DNA from: an uncultured Acetatifactor sp.
Lineage (GTDB): Bacteria; Bacillota; Clostridia; Lachnospirales; Lachnospiraceae
Length of the DNA stretch: 52,267 bases
Direction of reading: 5' to 3'
Assembly (NCBI GenBank): GCA_910577665.1
Contig: CAJTOJ010000027.1
Location: 1-52,267, forward strand
Positions within the stretch are counted from its first letter, which is position 1. Each line of letters begins with the position of its first letter. The notes under the pieces were generated by a model. The model had not been told where the DNA came from, made no database searches, and saw nothing but the letters and a program-made list of their open reading frames with translations. Shown here one piece after another: positions 16,204 through 25,120 of this stretch. Position numbers and translations under genes: made by a program.

Positions 16204-17099
16204 ATTTTAAGAGTGCAAAGGAACTGTTGGAGCTGTGCGGAGAATATGGGATGAGGATCTGTGAAGTCATGCGCAGAAGGGAGATCACCCAGGGGGAGCT
16301 GCCTGGGGAAGAGGTTCACAGGCGCATGGTGCGGGTGATGGAGATCATGAAACAGTCTGCCATGGATCCCATCTTAAACCCGGTAAGATCCATGGGGGGG
16401 CTGATCGGCGGGGAGGCGGCGAAGCTGGCAGCCTGCCAGGAAAAAGGCGGGAACATCTGCGGAAATGTTCTGGGCCGTGGAATTACCTATGCCTGTGCGG
16501 TGCTGGAGGTGAATGCCTCTATGGGGCTGATTGTGGCCGCGCCCACTGCGGGGGCTTCCGGCATTGTGCCAGGGCTGTTGCTGGCCCTACAGGAGGAGTA
16601 CCATCTGCCAGATGAGAAGCTGGAAGACGCCTTGATGACTGCCGGAGCCATCGGCTATCTGGCCATGCAGAACGCCACTGTGGCAGGAGCCGTGGGTGGC
16701 TGCCAGGCGGAGGTTGGCGTGGCTTCAGCCATGGCGGCAGCAGGAGCCGTGGAAATGATGGGGGGAAGTCCTGTCCAGAGCCTGGATGCGGCTTCCACAG
16801 TGCTGATGAATATGCTGGGGCTGGTATGTGATCCGGTGGGCGGTCTGGTAGAATGTCCCTGCCAGGGCCGGAATGCAGCGGGGGTAGCCAATGCCCTGGC
16901 TGCAGCCCAGATGGCCCTGGCAGGAATCCGGCAGCTGATCCCCCTGGATGAGATGATAGAGGCCATGTATGTGGTGGGACGTAAGATGCCCATGGAACTG
17001 CGGGAGACTGCCCTGGGAGGGTGTGCTGCCACCAGGACCGGGTGTACCCTTTGCAGATCTGCCAGGGCGCCGGAAGGTGCGGGCAATACGGGGATGTGA
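16200..17099 (+). CDS. sdaAA: L-serine dehydratase, alpha subunit (Fe-S)
   Basis: The 299-residue alpha subunit carries the catalytic [4Fe-4S] cluster. Family blocks include VRSMGGLIGGEA, VLGRGITYACAV, APTAGASGIVPG and LVCDPVGGLVECPCQGRNA, and a terminal GGCAATRTGCTLC supplies further cysteines. Its length matches two-subunit enzymes of Gram-positive bacteria. It is translationally coupled to sdaAB through the ATGA overlap. No clear terminator follows; a separate promoter begins 63 bases after the stop. Confidence 0.95.
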   Translation: MNFKSAKELLELCGEYGMRICEVMRRREITQGELPGEEVHRRMVRVMEIMKQSAMDPILNPVRSMGGLIGGEAAKLAACQEKGGNICGNVLGRGITYACAVLEVNASMGLIVAAPTAGASGIVPGLLLALQEEYHLPDEKLEDALMTAGAIGYLAMQNATVAGAVGGCQAEVGVASAMAAAGAVEMMGGSPVQSLDAASTVLMNMLGLVCDPVGGLVECPCQGRNAAGVANALAAAQMALAGIRQLIPLDEMIEAMYVVGRKMPMELRETALGGCAATRTGCTLCRSARAPEGAGNTGM

Positions 17100-17161
17100 A
17101 TGGCCTGGATGTGGACAGTAACTTTTATCGGAAAGTTTTTTGCAAAGATTACCAAAAACAG

Positions 17162-17190
17162 TTGACAAGCGCCCTGGGGGCGCTTATACT
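17162..17190 (+). promoter_or_regulatory. Strong promoter with a perfect palindrome filling its spacer
   Basis: TTGACA (17162-17167) and TATACT (17185-17190) have ideal 17-bp spacing. The spacer is occupied by a perfect inverted repeat, AAGCGCCC-TGG-GGGCGCTT (17167-17185), that touches both hexamers. This is where a repressor or spacer-distorting activator would bind. It drives the short unit ending at 17387. Confidence 0.75.
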
Positions 17191-17232
17191 GAAAAAGACT
17201 TGGTAAAAAAAGAAGAAAGGAGGCAATGAAGA

Positions 17233-17310
17233 ATGACCAGGAATAGACTTATGGAAGTGGCTTTACAATTGAAACAGCGGTTAATTGTCTCCCGGGAGAT
17301 CGTAGGATGA
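17233..17310 (+). CDS. Possible 25-residue peptide in its own transcription unit
   Basis: The ATG at 17233 lies 9 bases after AAAGGAGG (17216-17223), as good a ribosome site as any in the window. The frame encodes 25 residues, starting MTRNRLMEVALQL and ending SREIVG, amphipathic and positively charged, with a TGA at 17308-17310. A second ATG at 17226 gives only six codons. The ORF lies between a strong promoter and a strong terminator, so the whole transcript is under 200 nt. It could be a regulatory peptide, a small toxin, or a small RNA whose ORF is incidental. I recognise no family. Confidence 0.45.
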   Translation: MTRNRLMEVALQLKQRLIVSREIVG

Positions 17311-17353
17311 GTTCATGGACAGCGGATGGGTTGTCTGATACATGTATGACAGG

Positions 17354-17387
17354 AACCATGACTACTTTTTGGGGTCATGGTTTTTTT
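17354..17387 (+). terminator. Terminator of the small transcript
   Basis: AACCATGAC (17354-17362) pairs with GTCATGGTT (17374-17382), followed by a run of T. Confidence 0.88.
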
Positions 17388-17527
17388 ATGCGTTTATGAC
17401 AGCCCTGTAGTATGCTCCGTGTATAACGGTCTTTCGGGAACGGCGGTTCGGGATTGCAGGCAGAAGGTCTGAATGGATAGTGTGCAGGTGTCCCTGGCTG
17501 GAGACAGGCATTGGAAATGGAGGGGAA

Positions 17528-19843
17528 ATGAACTTACCAGGAAGTTTTATCGCAGTTGCGGGCAGATATGGGATCCAAAAGGAAGATATCATCTTTGCAG
17601 CAATGGCGGATTTTGATATGGAGTACCGTTTTGCGGATTCCGTGGTGGCGCTGACGAAGGAGAAACTGGTGTTGGCGGCCTATCCTTACAGGGAGAAGGC
17701 GGAGTATCGTTTCGGAGGCTATGGGGGCTGGCAGCTGTCCGATGAGGCAGTGTATGCAGAAGAGCCGGCCCTGCAGATTTTTGAACTGAAGCATGTGACC
17801 AGGATGGAAGTGATCCGCCAGGTAGCCACAGGGGTGCTGTTGGTGGAGATGGATGGAATGGAACGGAATCTCTGTCATTTTTCCAATACCCGGATGGAGA
17901 CATTCCTTAGGATCTGCAGGCTGCAGGATAAGCTGAAGAAGGGGGAGGAGATCACATCGGAGGACCTGGATGTGAAGCGGGGGAAGGAGTGCTGCCCTAA
18001 GTGTGGCATGATTTATCCCGACCAGGAGCGGAAGATCTGCCCCAAGTGTATGGACAGGAAGTCGATCCTGCTGCGAGTGTTGTCGTATTTTGGGCCTTAC
18101 AAGAAATATCTGGTGGTTATGATGCTGTGTTATCTGGGCACGGCGGTTTTGAATTTGATCTGGCCGTATTTAAGCGGTACCGTCCTCTATGACCGGGTGC
18201 TGGCCAGGGATGAGGCTTTCCTGGCATGGCTGCATCTTCCGGCAGGGCGTTATGTGATGGCGCTTACTGTGCTGGTAATCTCCATGATTGTGGCAAAGGT
18301 GGCCATGCAGGGGCTGGGGATCCTGCAGGGCGTACTCACAGCGAAGATTGCGCCGGAGGTGGTGGCCAGGTTAAAGAGCCAGGTGTTTGCCTCCATGGGC
18401 AGGCTTTCCATCAGCTTTTATTCCAGAAGGCAGACAGGAGGACTGATGACCAGGGTGTCGGACGATGCGGAAGAGATTTCCAGTTTCTTCATAGACGGCA
18501 TTCCCTATTTCTTCATCAATGTGGGGAATATCCTGGCCACCAGTGTGATCATGTTTGTGCTGAACCCCTTGCTGGCCCTTGTGTCAGTGATCCTGATGCC
18601 TCTGCTGGTTTTTATCAGCTGTAAGATGATGCCGCATCTGTGGCACTACTACGGAAAACGGCACCGGGCGAACCGCCGGATGAAAGGGCAGATGAATGAG
18701 AATTTCACCGGAGCCAGGGTGGTGAAGGCATTTGGACAGCAGGAACAGGAGATGACCCGGTTTAAGGGGAGCAACAGCAGGGTGAAGAAGGCCGAGCTGG
18801 ATCTGGCCCGCTATGACAATAAATTCTTTGCGTTGTATTGTTCCGTGGAGGGTACCATCAGTTTTCTGGTGTGGGCCGTGGGCGGTGCCATGATGATCGG
18901 CGGTGCTGACATTGAATTGGGCCTGCTTCTGACCTTTTCCGGCTATGTGGGACAGCTTCGGGGTCCATTGGATTTTATGTCCCGCATCATCCGCTGGTAT
19001 ACCAATTGCATGAACTCTGCCCAGAGGATGTTTGAGATTATAGATGCGGTGCCGGAAGTGAAGGAAATGCCGGATCCTGTAAGACCTGAGAGTCTTAGGG
19101 GAGAAATCGAACTGAAAAATGTGACTTTCGGATATGAAGCACATAAACCCATTCTGAAGGATATCAGCTTTCATGTGAAGGCCGGGGAAGTGTTCGGCAT
19201 CGTTGGGCGCTCCGGCGCAGGCAAGTCCACTCTGGTGAACTTGATCTCCCGCCTCTATGATACCCAGGAGGGGGAAGTGCTGGTAGATGGTATCAATGTG
19301 AAGCAATATGGATTTAAGGAGCTGCGCAGGAATGTGGCCATGGTGTCCCAGGAAACCTATATCTTTATGGGCACGGTGGCAGAGAATATTGCTTACGCCA
19401 GGCCGGAAGCTACCAGGGAGGAGATCATACGGGCGGCAGTACAGGCCAATGCCCATGACTTTATCTGTAAGATGCCAGAAGGGTATGATACATTGCTGGG
19501 ATCTTCCAGCCGTTCCCTGTCCGGCGGGGAGAAGCAGAGAATCTCCATTGCCAGGGCTATCCTGGCGGATCCGAAGATCCTGATCCTGGATGAGGCCACT
19601 TCCGCGGTGGACACGGAGACGGAACTGGCTATCCAGAAATCCTTGGAGAGACTGGAGAAGGGCAGGACAGTGTTATCCATCGCCCACAGGCTGTCCACCC
19701 TGCGCAATGCCACGCATCTGATCGTGCTGGACGATGGGAGGCTCACAGAGTCTGGCACCCATGAGGAGCTGCTGGCGAAGAAAGGGACATATTACAAACT
19801 GAGCGAATTGCAGACCAAGGCGCTGGCCATGCGAGGTATATAG
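17528..19843 (+). CDS. ABC exporter with N-terminal sensor-like domain and zinc ribbon (first half)
   Basis: This is a 771-residue ABC exporter half with an unusual front end. Residues 1-150 form a beta-rich domain (ADFDMEYRFADSVVALTKEK) resembling bacterial PH-like folds. A zinc ribbon follows (Cys156, Cys159, Cys171, Cys174; CCPKCG and ICPKC). The six-helix transmembrane domain spans about 190-500, and the ATPase domain about 530-765. ATPase motifs are Walker A GRSGAGKST, signature LSGGEKQR and Walker B ILILDEATSAVD, all intact. The ATG at 17528 follows GGAGGGG. A DUF1854 gene and a second exporter with the same front end follow, so the two probably form a heterodimer. The substrate is unknown. 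Confidence 0.9.
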   Translation: MNLPGSFIAVAGRYGIQKEDIIFAAMADFDMEYRFADSVVALTKEKLVLAAYPYREKAEYRFGGYGGWQLSDEAVYAEEPALQIFELKHVTRMEVIRQVATGVLLVEMDGMERNLCHFSNTRMETFLRICRLQDKLKKGEEITSEDLDVKRGKECCPKCGMIYPDQERKICPKCMDRKSILLRVLSYFGPYKKYLVVMMLCYLGTAVLNLIWPYLSGTVLYDRVLARDEAFLAWLHLPAGRYVMALTVLVISMIVAKVAMQGLGILQGVLTAKIAPEVVARLKSQVFASMGRLSISFYSRRQTGGLMTRVSDDAEEISSFFIDGIPYFFINVGNILATSVIMFVLNPLLALVSVILMPLLVFISCKMMPHLWHYYGKRHRANRRMKGQMNENFTGARVVKAFGQQEQEMTRFKGSNSRVKKAELDLARYDNKFFALYCSVEGTISFLVWAVGGAMMIGGADIELGLLLTFSGYVGQLRGPLDFMSRIIRWYTNCMNSAQRMFEIIDAVPEVKEMPDPVRPESLRGEIELKNVTFGYEAHKPILKDISFHVKAGEVFGIVGRSGAGKSTLVNLISRLYDTQEGEVLVDGINVKQYGFKELRRNVAMVSQETYIFMGTVAENIAYARPEATREEIIRAAVQANAHDFICKMPEGYDTLLGSSSRSLSGGEKQRISIARAILADPKILILDEATSAVDTETELAIQKSLERLEKGRTVLSIAHRLSTLRNATHLIVLDDGRLTESGTHEELLAKKGTYYKLSELQTKALAMRGI

Positions 19844-19944
19844 AAGGATATTATATTTCCGGTATAGTGGCTGAAGATGGCCGGATATAACCGGGACAGG
19901 CAATAGGAGCCTGTGGGAAGACCTGCGGGCAGATAGGAGTTGGA

Positions 19945-20523
19945 ATGGAAGAACATGGGAATGAAAGGCAGGACCTGCTGGATCTGCAGGAATTTGACGA
20001 GGAGGCCTTGAAGAAGGAGTCCGAAGAGCTGCTGGAGATGCGGCTCCTGACTGGTGAGAATGCACAGTTTTCCAGGACGGAGGGCGGTTTTGTAGCGCTG
20101 AAGTACGGGGAAAAAGAATATGACAGGGTGGGGGTATACTTGACCTTTCCCCTCACAAACCCCGAGGAATTCATCTCCATTAGGGAGGCGGACGAGAAAG
20201 CCAGGGAGATCGGGATCATAGAGAAGCTTTCCCAGATTCCGAAGGAGCAGCAGGAGATGCTGCGGGAGCAGATCAAGCTGCGGTATTTTATGCCAGTGAT
20301 CACCAAGGTGCTGGATGTGAAGGATGAGTATGGGTATGCCTACTGGAATGTGGTGACCTCCTTCGGTGCCTGCCGGTTCACCACCCAGATGAGCGGGGAT
20401 GCGGTGATTCACTTAAGCGATTCCAGATTGCTGGTGACAGATATTGATGGGAACCGGTATGAGATCCCTGATTTTTACCAGCTCAATGTCATGGAACGCA
20501 AGAAGCTGGATCTGTTCATCTAA
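19945..20523 (+). CDS. DUF1854 protein between two ABC exporter genes
   Basis: The 192-residue soluble protein matches my memory of DUF1854: an N-terminal acidic stretch, YDRVGVYLTFPLTNPEEFIS, then LREQIKLRYFMPVITKVLDV, YWNVVTSFGACRF and the C-terminal VTDIDGNRYEIPDF. No signal peptide or membrane span is seen. In some Proteobacteria DUF1854 proteins are annotated next to an ABC transporter in cyanophycin gene clusters (recalled, not checked here). No cyanophycin gene lies in this window. Its position between the two exporter halves suggests it is a dedicated partner. The ATG has TAGGAG about 9 bases upstream. Confidence 0.85.
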   Translation: MEEHGNERQDLLDLQEFDEEALKKESEELLEMRLLTGENAQFSRTEGGFVALKYGEKEYDRVGVYLTFPLTNPEEFISIREADEKAREIGIIEKLSQIPKEQQEMLREQIKLRYFMPVITKVLDVKDEYGYAYWNVVTSFGACRFTTQMSGDAVIHLSDSRLLVTDIDGNRYEIPDFYQLNVMERKKLDLFI

Positions 20524-20608
20524 CGGAAAGGCATTTTGTGTGTATCAACCAAACGCCCGGACTCTTATTCCCGCGTGCAATGAGTAAGGCTGTGCCTGCA
20601 CGGACAGT

Positions 20609-20629
20609 AAAGTCAATGGTATTGACTTT
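20609..20629. promoter_or_regulatory. Perfect palindrome upstream of the second ABC gene
   Basis: AAAGTCAAT, GGT, ATTGACTTT is a perfect 9-bp inverted repeat in the 223-bp spacer between the DUF1854 gene and the second exporter. It looks like an operator. I see no convincing promoter pair around it. Confidence 0.45.
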
Positions 20630-20746
20630 GCCAATGCCGCGGGGGTCGGTCATGCCCGGCTGTCTGCAGCGGGGGTACTGACTTATGGTGGTGCAGCCAG
20701 CTGTAGGGGCGTTTGAAAAAGAGTATAGAAAGGCAAGTAAACAGAC

Positions 20747-22969
20747 ATGAAACTATTATATACATTACCTCCCGACCAGATGGATGCCCTGTCTCTGGGG
20801 GAAGGGGAGAGGCTGCTCTACTGTGTTCCGGCGGACCTGGAATTCGACAATCGGAAGATGCAGGCCAGGGAAGCCTATGGTGGGCAGATCTGGCTGACAG
20901 TGACGGACCGGCGTTTTGTGGTCTTGAAGGAGGAGGGGGCTGTAGCTTCTTTCCTGCTTGCAGACTGTGAAAAGATTAAGTGCGAACACCAGGTGCACAG
21001 CGGTATCGTCACGGTGACGAAAAAAGACGGGCAGATGATCTGCGCAGCCCGGTTTTCCATGCGGCACATTGTCCGGGTGGCTTACGCGGTACGGGGTGCC
21101 CAGGCGGTGATTACGGCCAGCAAGAAGGGGACAGAGCCCGAACAGGTGGTGAGCCTGGAATATGAAAAGTATTGTGAAAAATGTGGAAGGGCGCTGCCAG
21201 GTACCAGCAAATGTCCTTACTGTGAAGGTAAGGTGGATCTGCTGAAAAAGTTCATGGCCCTCTGTGGCGGGTATGTGGGGAAGCTGTTGCTGATTTCCCT
21301 TCTGATGGTGCTGATTGCGCTGATCAACCTGCTGATGCCTATGGTACAGCGGAATTTCATTGACGGGGCACTTGCCAGTGGCAACGGTACCTGGAAGGAC
21401 CTGTGGATCTTTGTGGGCATCATTTTCTCCATGATGCTGGCCAATATTTTCCTGGAAGTATGCCGCTACTGGCACTGTGTGTCTTTGGGCACTTCTCTGA
21501 GTATGACCCTTAGGGGAAAGCTTTACGCCAAGATCCAGGCCCTTTCCCTGTCTTTTATCAACAACAGGAAGCCTGGGGAGCTGATGAACCGGGTGGCCAG
21601 GGATACCAACCAGGTGAGGGGATTCATGGAGGAAGTGTTCGGCGAGATGTTCTCTGCACTGCTGACCATGACAGTCTCCCTGGTGATGATGTTTATCATC
21701 AGCTGGCAGATGACGCTGATGTCCATGGCGTTTATCGTGCTGGTGTTTGTAATCGCCAGGTCTTTCTGGCACCATATCCATTGTATCTTCCATAAGCAGT
21801 GGCTGAAGGCAGATGATGTGGCCAGCAGCCTGCAGGATATTATCTCCGGCATGCGGGTGGTGAAATCCTTCGGGAAAGAGGAGCGGGAGGCGCAGCGTTT
21901 TCAGAAGAAGGCAGGTGAATTTGCCGCCATCAGCAGGAAAAATGAGACCTTCTGGGCCGTCTTTTTCCCTATCTTGACTTTCCTGCTGGGGGCTGGCACT
22001 TATATTGCGGTCTATTTCGGCGGTATGGATGTGCTGGAGGGAGAAATGACCCTGGGGGAACTGGTGCAGTTTATCACATACTGCGGTTACCTGTTCGGGC
22101 CACTGAACTGGATGACCCATCTGCCCAGGATGGTGATGCAGCTGATTACCAGCTTAAACCGGATCTATGATGTGCTGGACGAGAATCCTATGATCGCAGA
22201 CAGCGCAGACAGTAAGGCCTTTCCCATTCAGGGAGCTTTTACCTTTGAGGATGTGTCCTTCGGCTACCATACCTATGAGCCGGTGCTGGAAAACATCAGC
22301 TTTGAGGTAAAGCCAGGGGAGATGATCGGCCTGGTGGGAGCCTCCGGCACAGGGAAATCCACTTTGATCAATCTGATCATGCGTCTGTACGATGTGGATC
22401 TGGGCAGGATTACCGTTGATGGTGTGGATCTGCGTCATGTGAAGGCGGAGAGCCTCCATTCCCAGATCGGCGTGGTACTTCAGGAGACTTTCCTGTTCTC
22501 CGGCAGCATCCTGGCCAATATCCGGTTTGCCAGGCAGGATGCCTCCCTTGCGGAAGTGATCCAGGCGGCCAAGGCGGCAAATGCCCATGATTTCATCTGC
22601 AAGACCCCGGACGGGTACAATACCTATGTAGGAGAGCATGGCTACAACCTTTCTGGTGGCGAGAGACAACGTATCGCCATTGCCAGGGCCATTCTGAACA
22701 ATCCCCGTCTGTTGATCTTGGATGAGGCTACTTCGGCCTTGGATACGGAGAGTGAATTCCTGATTCAGCAGGCGTTAGACCGGCTGGTGAAAGGCAGGAC
22801 GACCTTTGCCATTGCCCACAGGCTATCCACCCTGAGGAATGCGGATCGGCTGGTGGTGATCGACAAGCATGGCATTGCGGAGATCGGCACCCACAATGAG
22901 CTTTTGGAGAAGAAGGGCATCTATTACGGTCTGGTGACGGCACAGCTACAGATGGCGGAGGGCAGATAG
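20747..22969 (+). CDS. ABC exporter with N-terminal sensor-like domain and zinc ribbon (second half)
   Basis: The 740-residue protein parallels the gene at 17528. The N-terminal beta-rich domain (about 1-135, with LTVTDRRFVVLKEEG) looks PH-like. A zinc ribbon follows (Cys143, Cys146, Cys156, Cys159; YCEKCG and KCPYC). Six transmembrane helices span about 165-460 and an ATPase about 490-735, with Walker A GASGTGKST, signature LSGGERQR and Walker B LLILDEATSALD. Both exporters keep the catalytic Glu, so neither ATP site looks degenerate. Spacing from DUF1854 is 223 bp, so separate control is possible. A strong terminator follows. Confidence 0.9.
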   Translation: MKLLYTLPPDQMDALSLGEGERLLYCVPADLEFDNRKMQAREAYGGQIWLTVTDRRFVVLKEEGAVASFLLADCEKIKCEHQVHSGIVTVTKKDGQMICAARFSMRHIVRVAYAVRGAQAVITASKKGTEPEQVVSLEYEKYCEKCGRALPGTSKCPYCEGKVDLLKKFMALCGGYVGKLLLISLLMVLIALINLLMPMVQRNFIDGALASGNGTWKDLWIFVGIIFSMMLANIFLEVCRYWHCVSLGTSLSMTLRGKLYAKIQALSLSFINNRKPGELMNRVARDTNQVRGFMEEVFGEMFSALLTMTVSLVMMFIISWQMTLMSMAFIVLVFVIARSFWHHIHCIFHKQWLKADDVASSLQDIISGMRVVKSFGKEEREAQRFQKKAGEFAAISRKNETFWAVFFPILTFLLGAGTYIAVYFGGMDVLEGEMTLGELVQFITYCGYLFGPLNWMTHLPRMVMQLITSLNRIYDVLDENPMIADSADSKAFPIQGAFTFEDVSFGYHTYEPVLENISFEVKPGEMIGLVGASGTGKSTLINLIMRLYDVDLGRITVDGVDLRHVKAESLHSQIGVVLQETFLFSGSILANIRFARQDASLAEVIQAAKAANAHDFICKTPDGYNTYVGEHGYNLSGGERQRIAIARAILNNPRLLILDEATSALDTESEFLIQQALDRLVKGRTTFAIAHRLSTLRNADRLVVIDKHGIAEIGTHNELLEKKGIYYGLVTAQLQMAEGR

Positions 22970-23061
22970 AAAGGATGTACCTTGACAGTTCTGTCACAGG
23001 ATACCTGAATGCTGATGAAGGATTGGCCGGCAGGGAATGATAGGGATAGATATATGACGAT

Positions 23062-23105
23062 AAAAGGCAGCTTCTGCTATAAAAGGCAGAAGCTGCCTTT
23101 TGATG
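23062..23105 (+). terminator. Terminator after the ABC exporter locus
   Basis: A perfect 16-bp stem (AAAAGGCAGCTTCTGC at 23062-23077, its complement at 23086-23101) with an 8-base loop is followed by a short T/A-rich tail. The A/T-rich stem base could work in both directions. Confidence 0.8.
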
Positions 23106-23186
23106 ATCTGTTAGGACTCTTGTAAAGGATATATATCTATGATAAAATTGGAGGTGGCAGCCATATTATTATTGGGAGATTATAGT

Positions 23187-23346
23187 CCGTTCAGGCCGCG
23201 CCATTCGCAAAACCGCTCCTTCGGAGCTTTCCGCAGCTAACGCAGCTGCTTTTTGCTCATAAACGGGCGCTCCGCTCATGCTTCGCAGAATGTGCTCTCT
23301 CATGCAAGCATGATTCGCCCATTTTGCGAAGCATGGCTGAACTTTT
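23187..23346. repeat. Dispersed repeat family 2, copy b
   Basis: It starts near GTTCAGGCC and ends GCATGGCTGAACTTTT. It shares CATTCGCAAAACCGC, CTTTTTGCTCATA and ACGGGC with 9103-9220, but has about 40 extra bases near the right end that contain further short stems (CATGCTTCGCA, TGCGAAGCATG). The hairpin GCTCC-TTC-GGAGC replaces GCGCC-TGC-GGCGC of copy a, with the paired bases changed together. Confidence 0.75.
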
Positions 23347-23399
23347 AAAATAAAATAGAAAACAGCCGGTTATGGGAATCCGGCGGAAAGGATGTGGAT

Positions 23400-24899
23400 A
23401 TGCAGCAGATAACGGAACAGCAGATCCTGGCGCTGGCTCCTAATCCGGCGGCAGCCGCCAATGGGAAGAAGATTTCCCTAAAGGGGGGATTTGTGAAGCT
23501 GGAGGCTTCGGCGGATGGAACTTTTTACCTGGGGGAGTGCCAGGGAAGCGGCAAGAGCAATTACATAACCACGGCAGACTATATAGCGCCGGATGCCCCG
23601 GTGTTTCGCTGCACCTGTCCGAGCAGGCAGTTTCCCTGTAAGCATAGTCTGGCCCTGCTCTACGAGATGCTGCATGGGAAGAAATTTGCCGCCTGCGATA
23701 TCCCGGAGGACATCTTGAAGAAACGGGAGAAGAAGCTGGCCAGGGCAGCCAAGGCAGAGGAGAAGGAGAATGCTTCCCATGAGGGGGCGGCAGCCGGGGG
23801 AGAGGAATCGGTCTCGGGCCAGGAGGAGAGCGGCATCGCGGCGAAGAAGAAAGCGTCCGGCGCCGGGAAGGCCGCCAGAACCAGGAAGTGGAAGAAGCAA
23901 CTGGAAGGGCTGGAGCTTACACAGAAACTGGTAAGGGAGCTTCTGGACGCGGGTCTGGGTACCATGGGCGGGACGGCCCTTAAGACATATCGGGATCTGG
24001 CCAGGCAACTTGGGGATTATTACCTGCCAGGCCCCCAGAGGCTGTTGAACCGTCTGGTTCTGGAGATAGAAGGTTTCCAGAAGGATCAGAGGGAGGAGCA
24101 CTATGACAATGCCCTGGATGTGCTGGAGAAGCTGTGGACCCTGGTGAAAAAGTCCAAGACTTATCTGCAGGATCGGCTGGACGGCAAGGAGGACAGCCAG
24201 GCCAGCCCTCTGTATGAGGAACTGGGCGGCATCTGGAAATTGTCAGAGCTTATTGCAGCAGGCTGTTGCCGCAGCAAGGTACAGCTGGTACAGCTTGCCT
24301 TCTGGGTAGAGTATGATGAGGCCAGGAAAGAATACATAGACACGGGCTGCTGGGTGGATCCTGTCACAGGGGAAGTCAGTCTGACCTTCAACTACAGGCC
24401 CTTGAAGGCGTTGAAATATGTGAAGCAGGAGGACAGCTTTTTTGGCACCATGGAACTGGAAACCATGTGCCAGTATCCCGGGGACGGGAATTGCAGGGTG
24501 CGTTGGGAGCACGGGATTGCAAGGGAGATGACCCGGCAGGATCTGGAACAGATCCGTACCCTGGCGCCAAGGTCTGTGGCTGCGGAGGCAAAGACGGCCA
24601 AAAATCTTCTGAAGAATGCCATGGAGGAACCGGTGCTGTACCGTCTGCTGGCCTATGAACAGATCGGACAGGGGGAGAACGGTCTGGTGCTGAAGGATGG
24701 TCAGGGAGGTACGATCCTGCTGGGGGACTACCCTGGCAGGGAAACAACCACAGAGAGACTGAAATCCCTGCCGGATGGCAGGCTGCTCCTGGGACAGGTA
24801 CTTCTGGGTGGTTTCTATTATGATCGTGGCACCAGGCGTCTGCTATTCTGGCCCTTGAGCATTGTGACAGCAGAAGGTGTGGTCCGGCTTGCGTACTAA
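23400..24899 (+). CDS. SWIM zinc-finger protein (YehQ-like)
   Basis: The 499-residue protein opens with a domain of about 90 residues containing the SWIM zinc finger CTCPSRQFPCKH (C-x-C-x(n)-C-x-H, about residues 63-82), a fold that binds DNA or proteins. A Lys/Ala/Glu-rich linker (about 105-165) and a long helical C-terminal part follow. It resembles E. coli YehQ in architecture. The ATG at 23400 has AAAGGA about 8 bases upstream; a GTG two codons earlier is possible. It heads the set SWIM, HEAT-like, MoxR, DUF5682, VWA, all on one strand. This points to a shared process in which SWIM would provide target recognition; that role is inference. Confidence 0.85.
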   Translation: MQQITEQQILALAPNPAAAANGKKISLKGGFVKLEASADGTFYLGECQGSGKSNYITTADYIAPDAPVFRCTCPSRQFPCKHSLALLYEMLHGKKFAACDIPEDILKKREKKLARAAKAEEKENASHEGAAAGGEESVSGQEESGIAAKKKASGAGKAARTRKWKKQLEGLELTQKLVRELLDAGLGTMGGTALKTYRDLARQLGDYYLPGPQRLLNRLVLEIEGFQKDQREEHYDNALDVLEKLWTLVKKSKTYLQDRLDGKEDSQASPLYEELGGIWKLSELIAAGCCRSKVQLVQLAFWVEYDEARKEYIDTGCWVDPVTGEVSLTFNYRPLKALKYVKQEDSFFGTMELETMCQYPGDGNCRVRWEHGIAREMTRQDLEQIRTLAPRSVAAEAKTAKNLLKNAMEEPVLYRLLAYEQIGQGENGLVLKDGQGGTILLGDYPGRETTTERLKSLPDGRLLLGQVLLGGFYYDRGTRRLLFWPLSIVTAEGVVRLAY

Positions 24900-25120
24900 A
24901 CTCCCATGCAGCTGACTGCGCTACCATACATAGAGCCTGGGATTTTAGTGGATGCACGCATGATGAAAAAAGGAAGCTTATTTTGACGCAAGGCTGTCAA
25001 AGACAGGAAAGAATCTGAGAAAGAGAGTCTGCGGGAAGAGACCTGCGGGAAAAGAGTCTGTCCCAAAAGGCCTCAGAGCTTTGGGAAATCAGATTCCTGT
25101 AGATAGAAAGGGTAGATAGG

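Noticed and set aside
20765..22120. Long minus-strand ORF of 451 codons within the second ABC gene
   Set aside because: Antisense shadow of the exporter with His/Gln-rich low-quality composition and no start signal.
17528..22969. Cyanophycin gene cluster
   Set aside because: DUF1854 and ABC exporters are present, but no cyanophycin synthetase or cyanophycinase is in the window.
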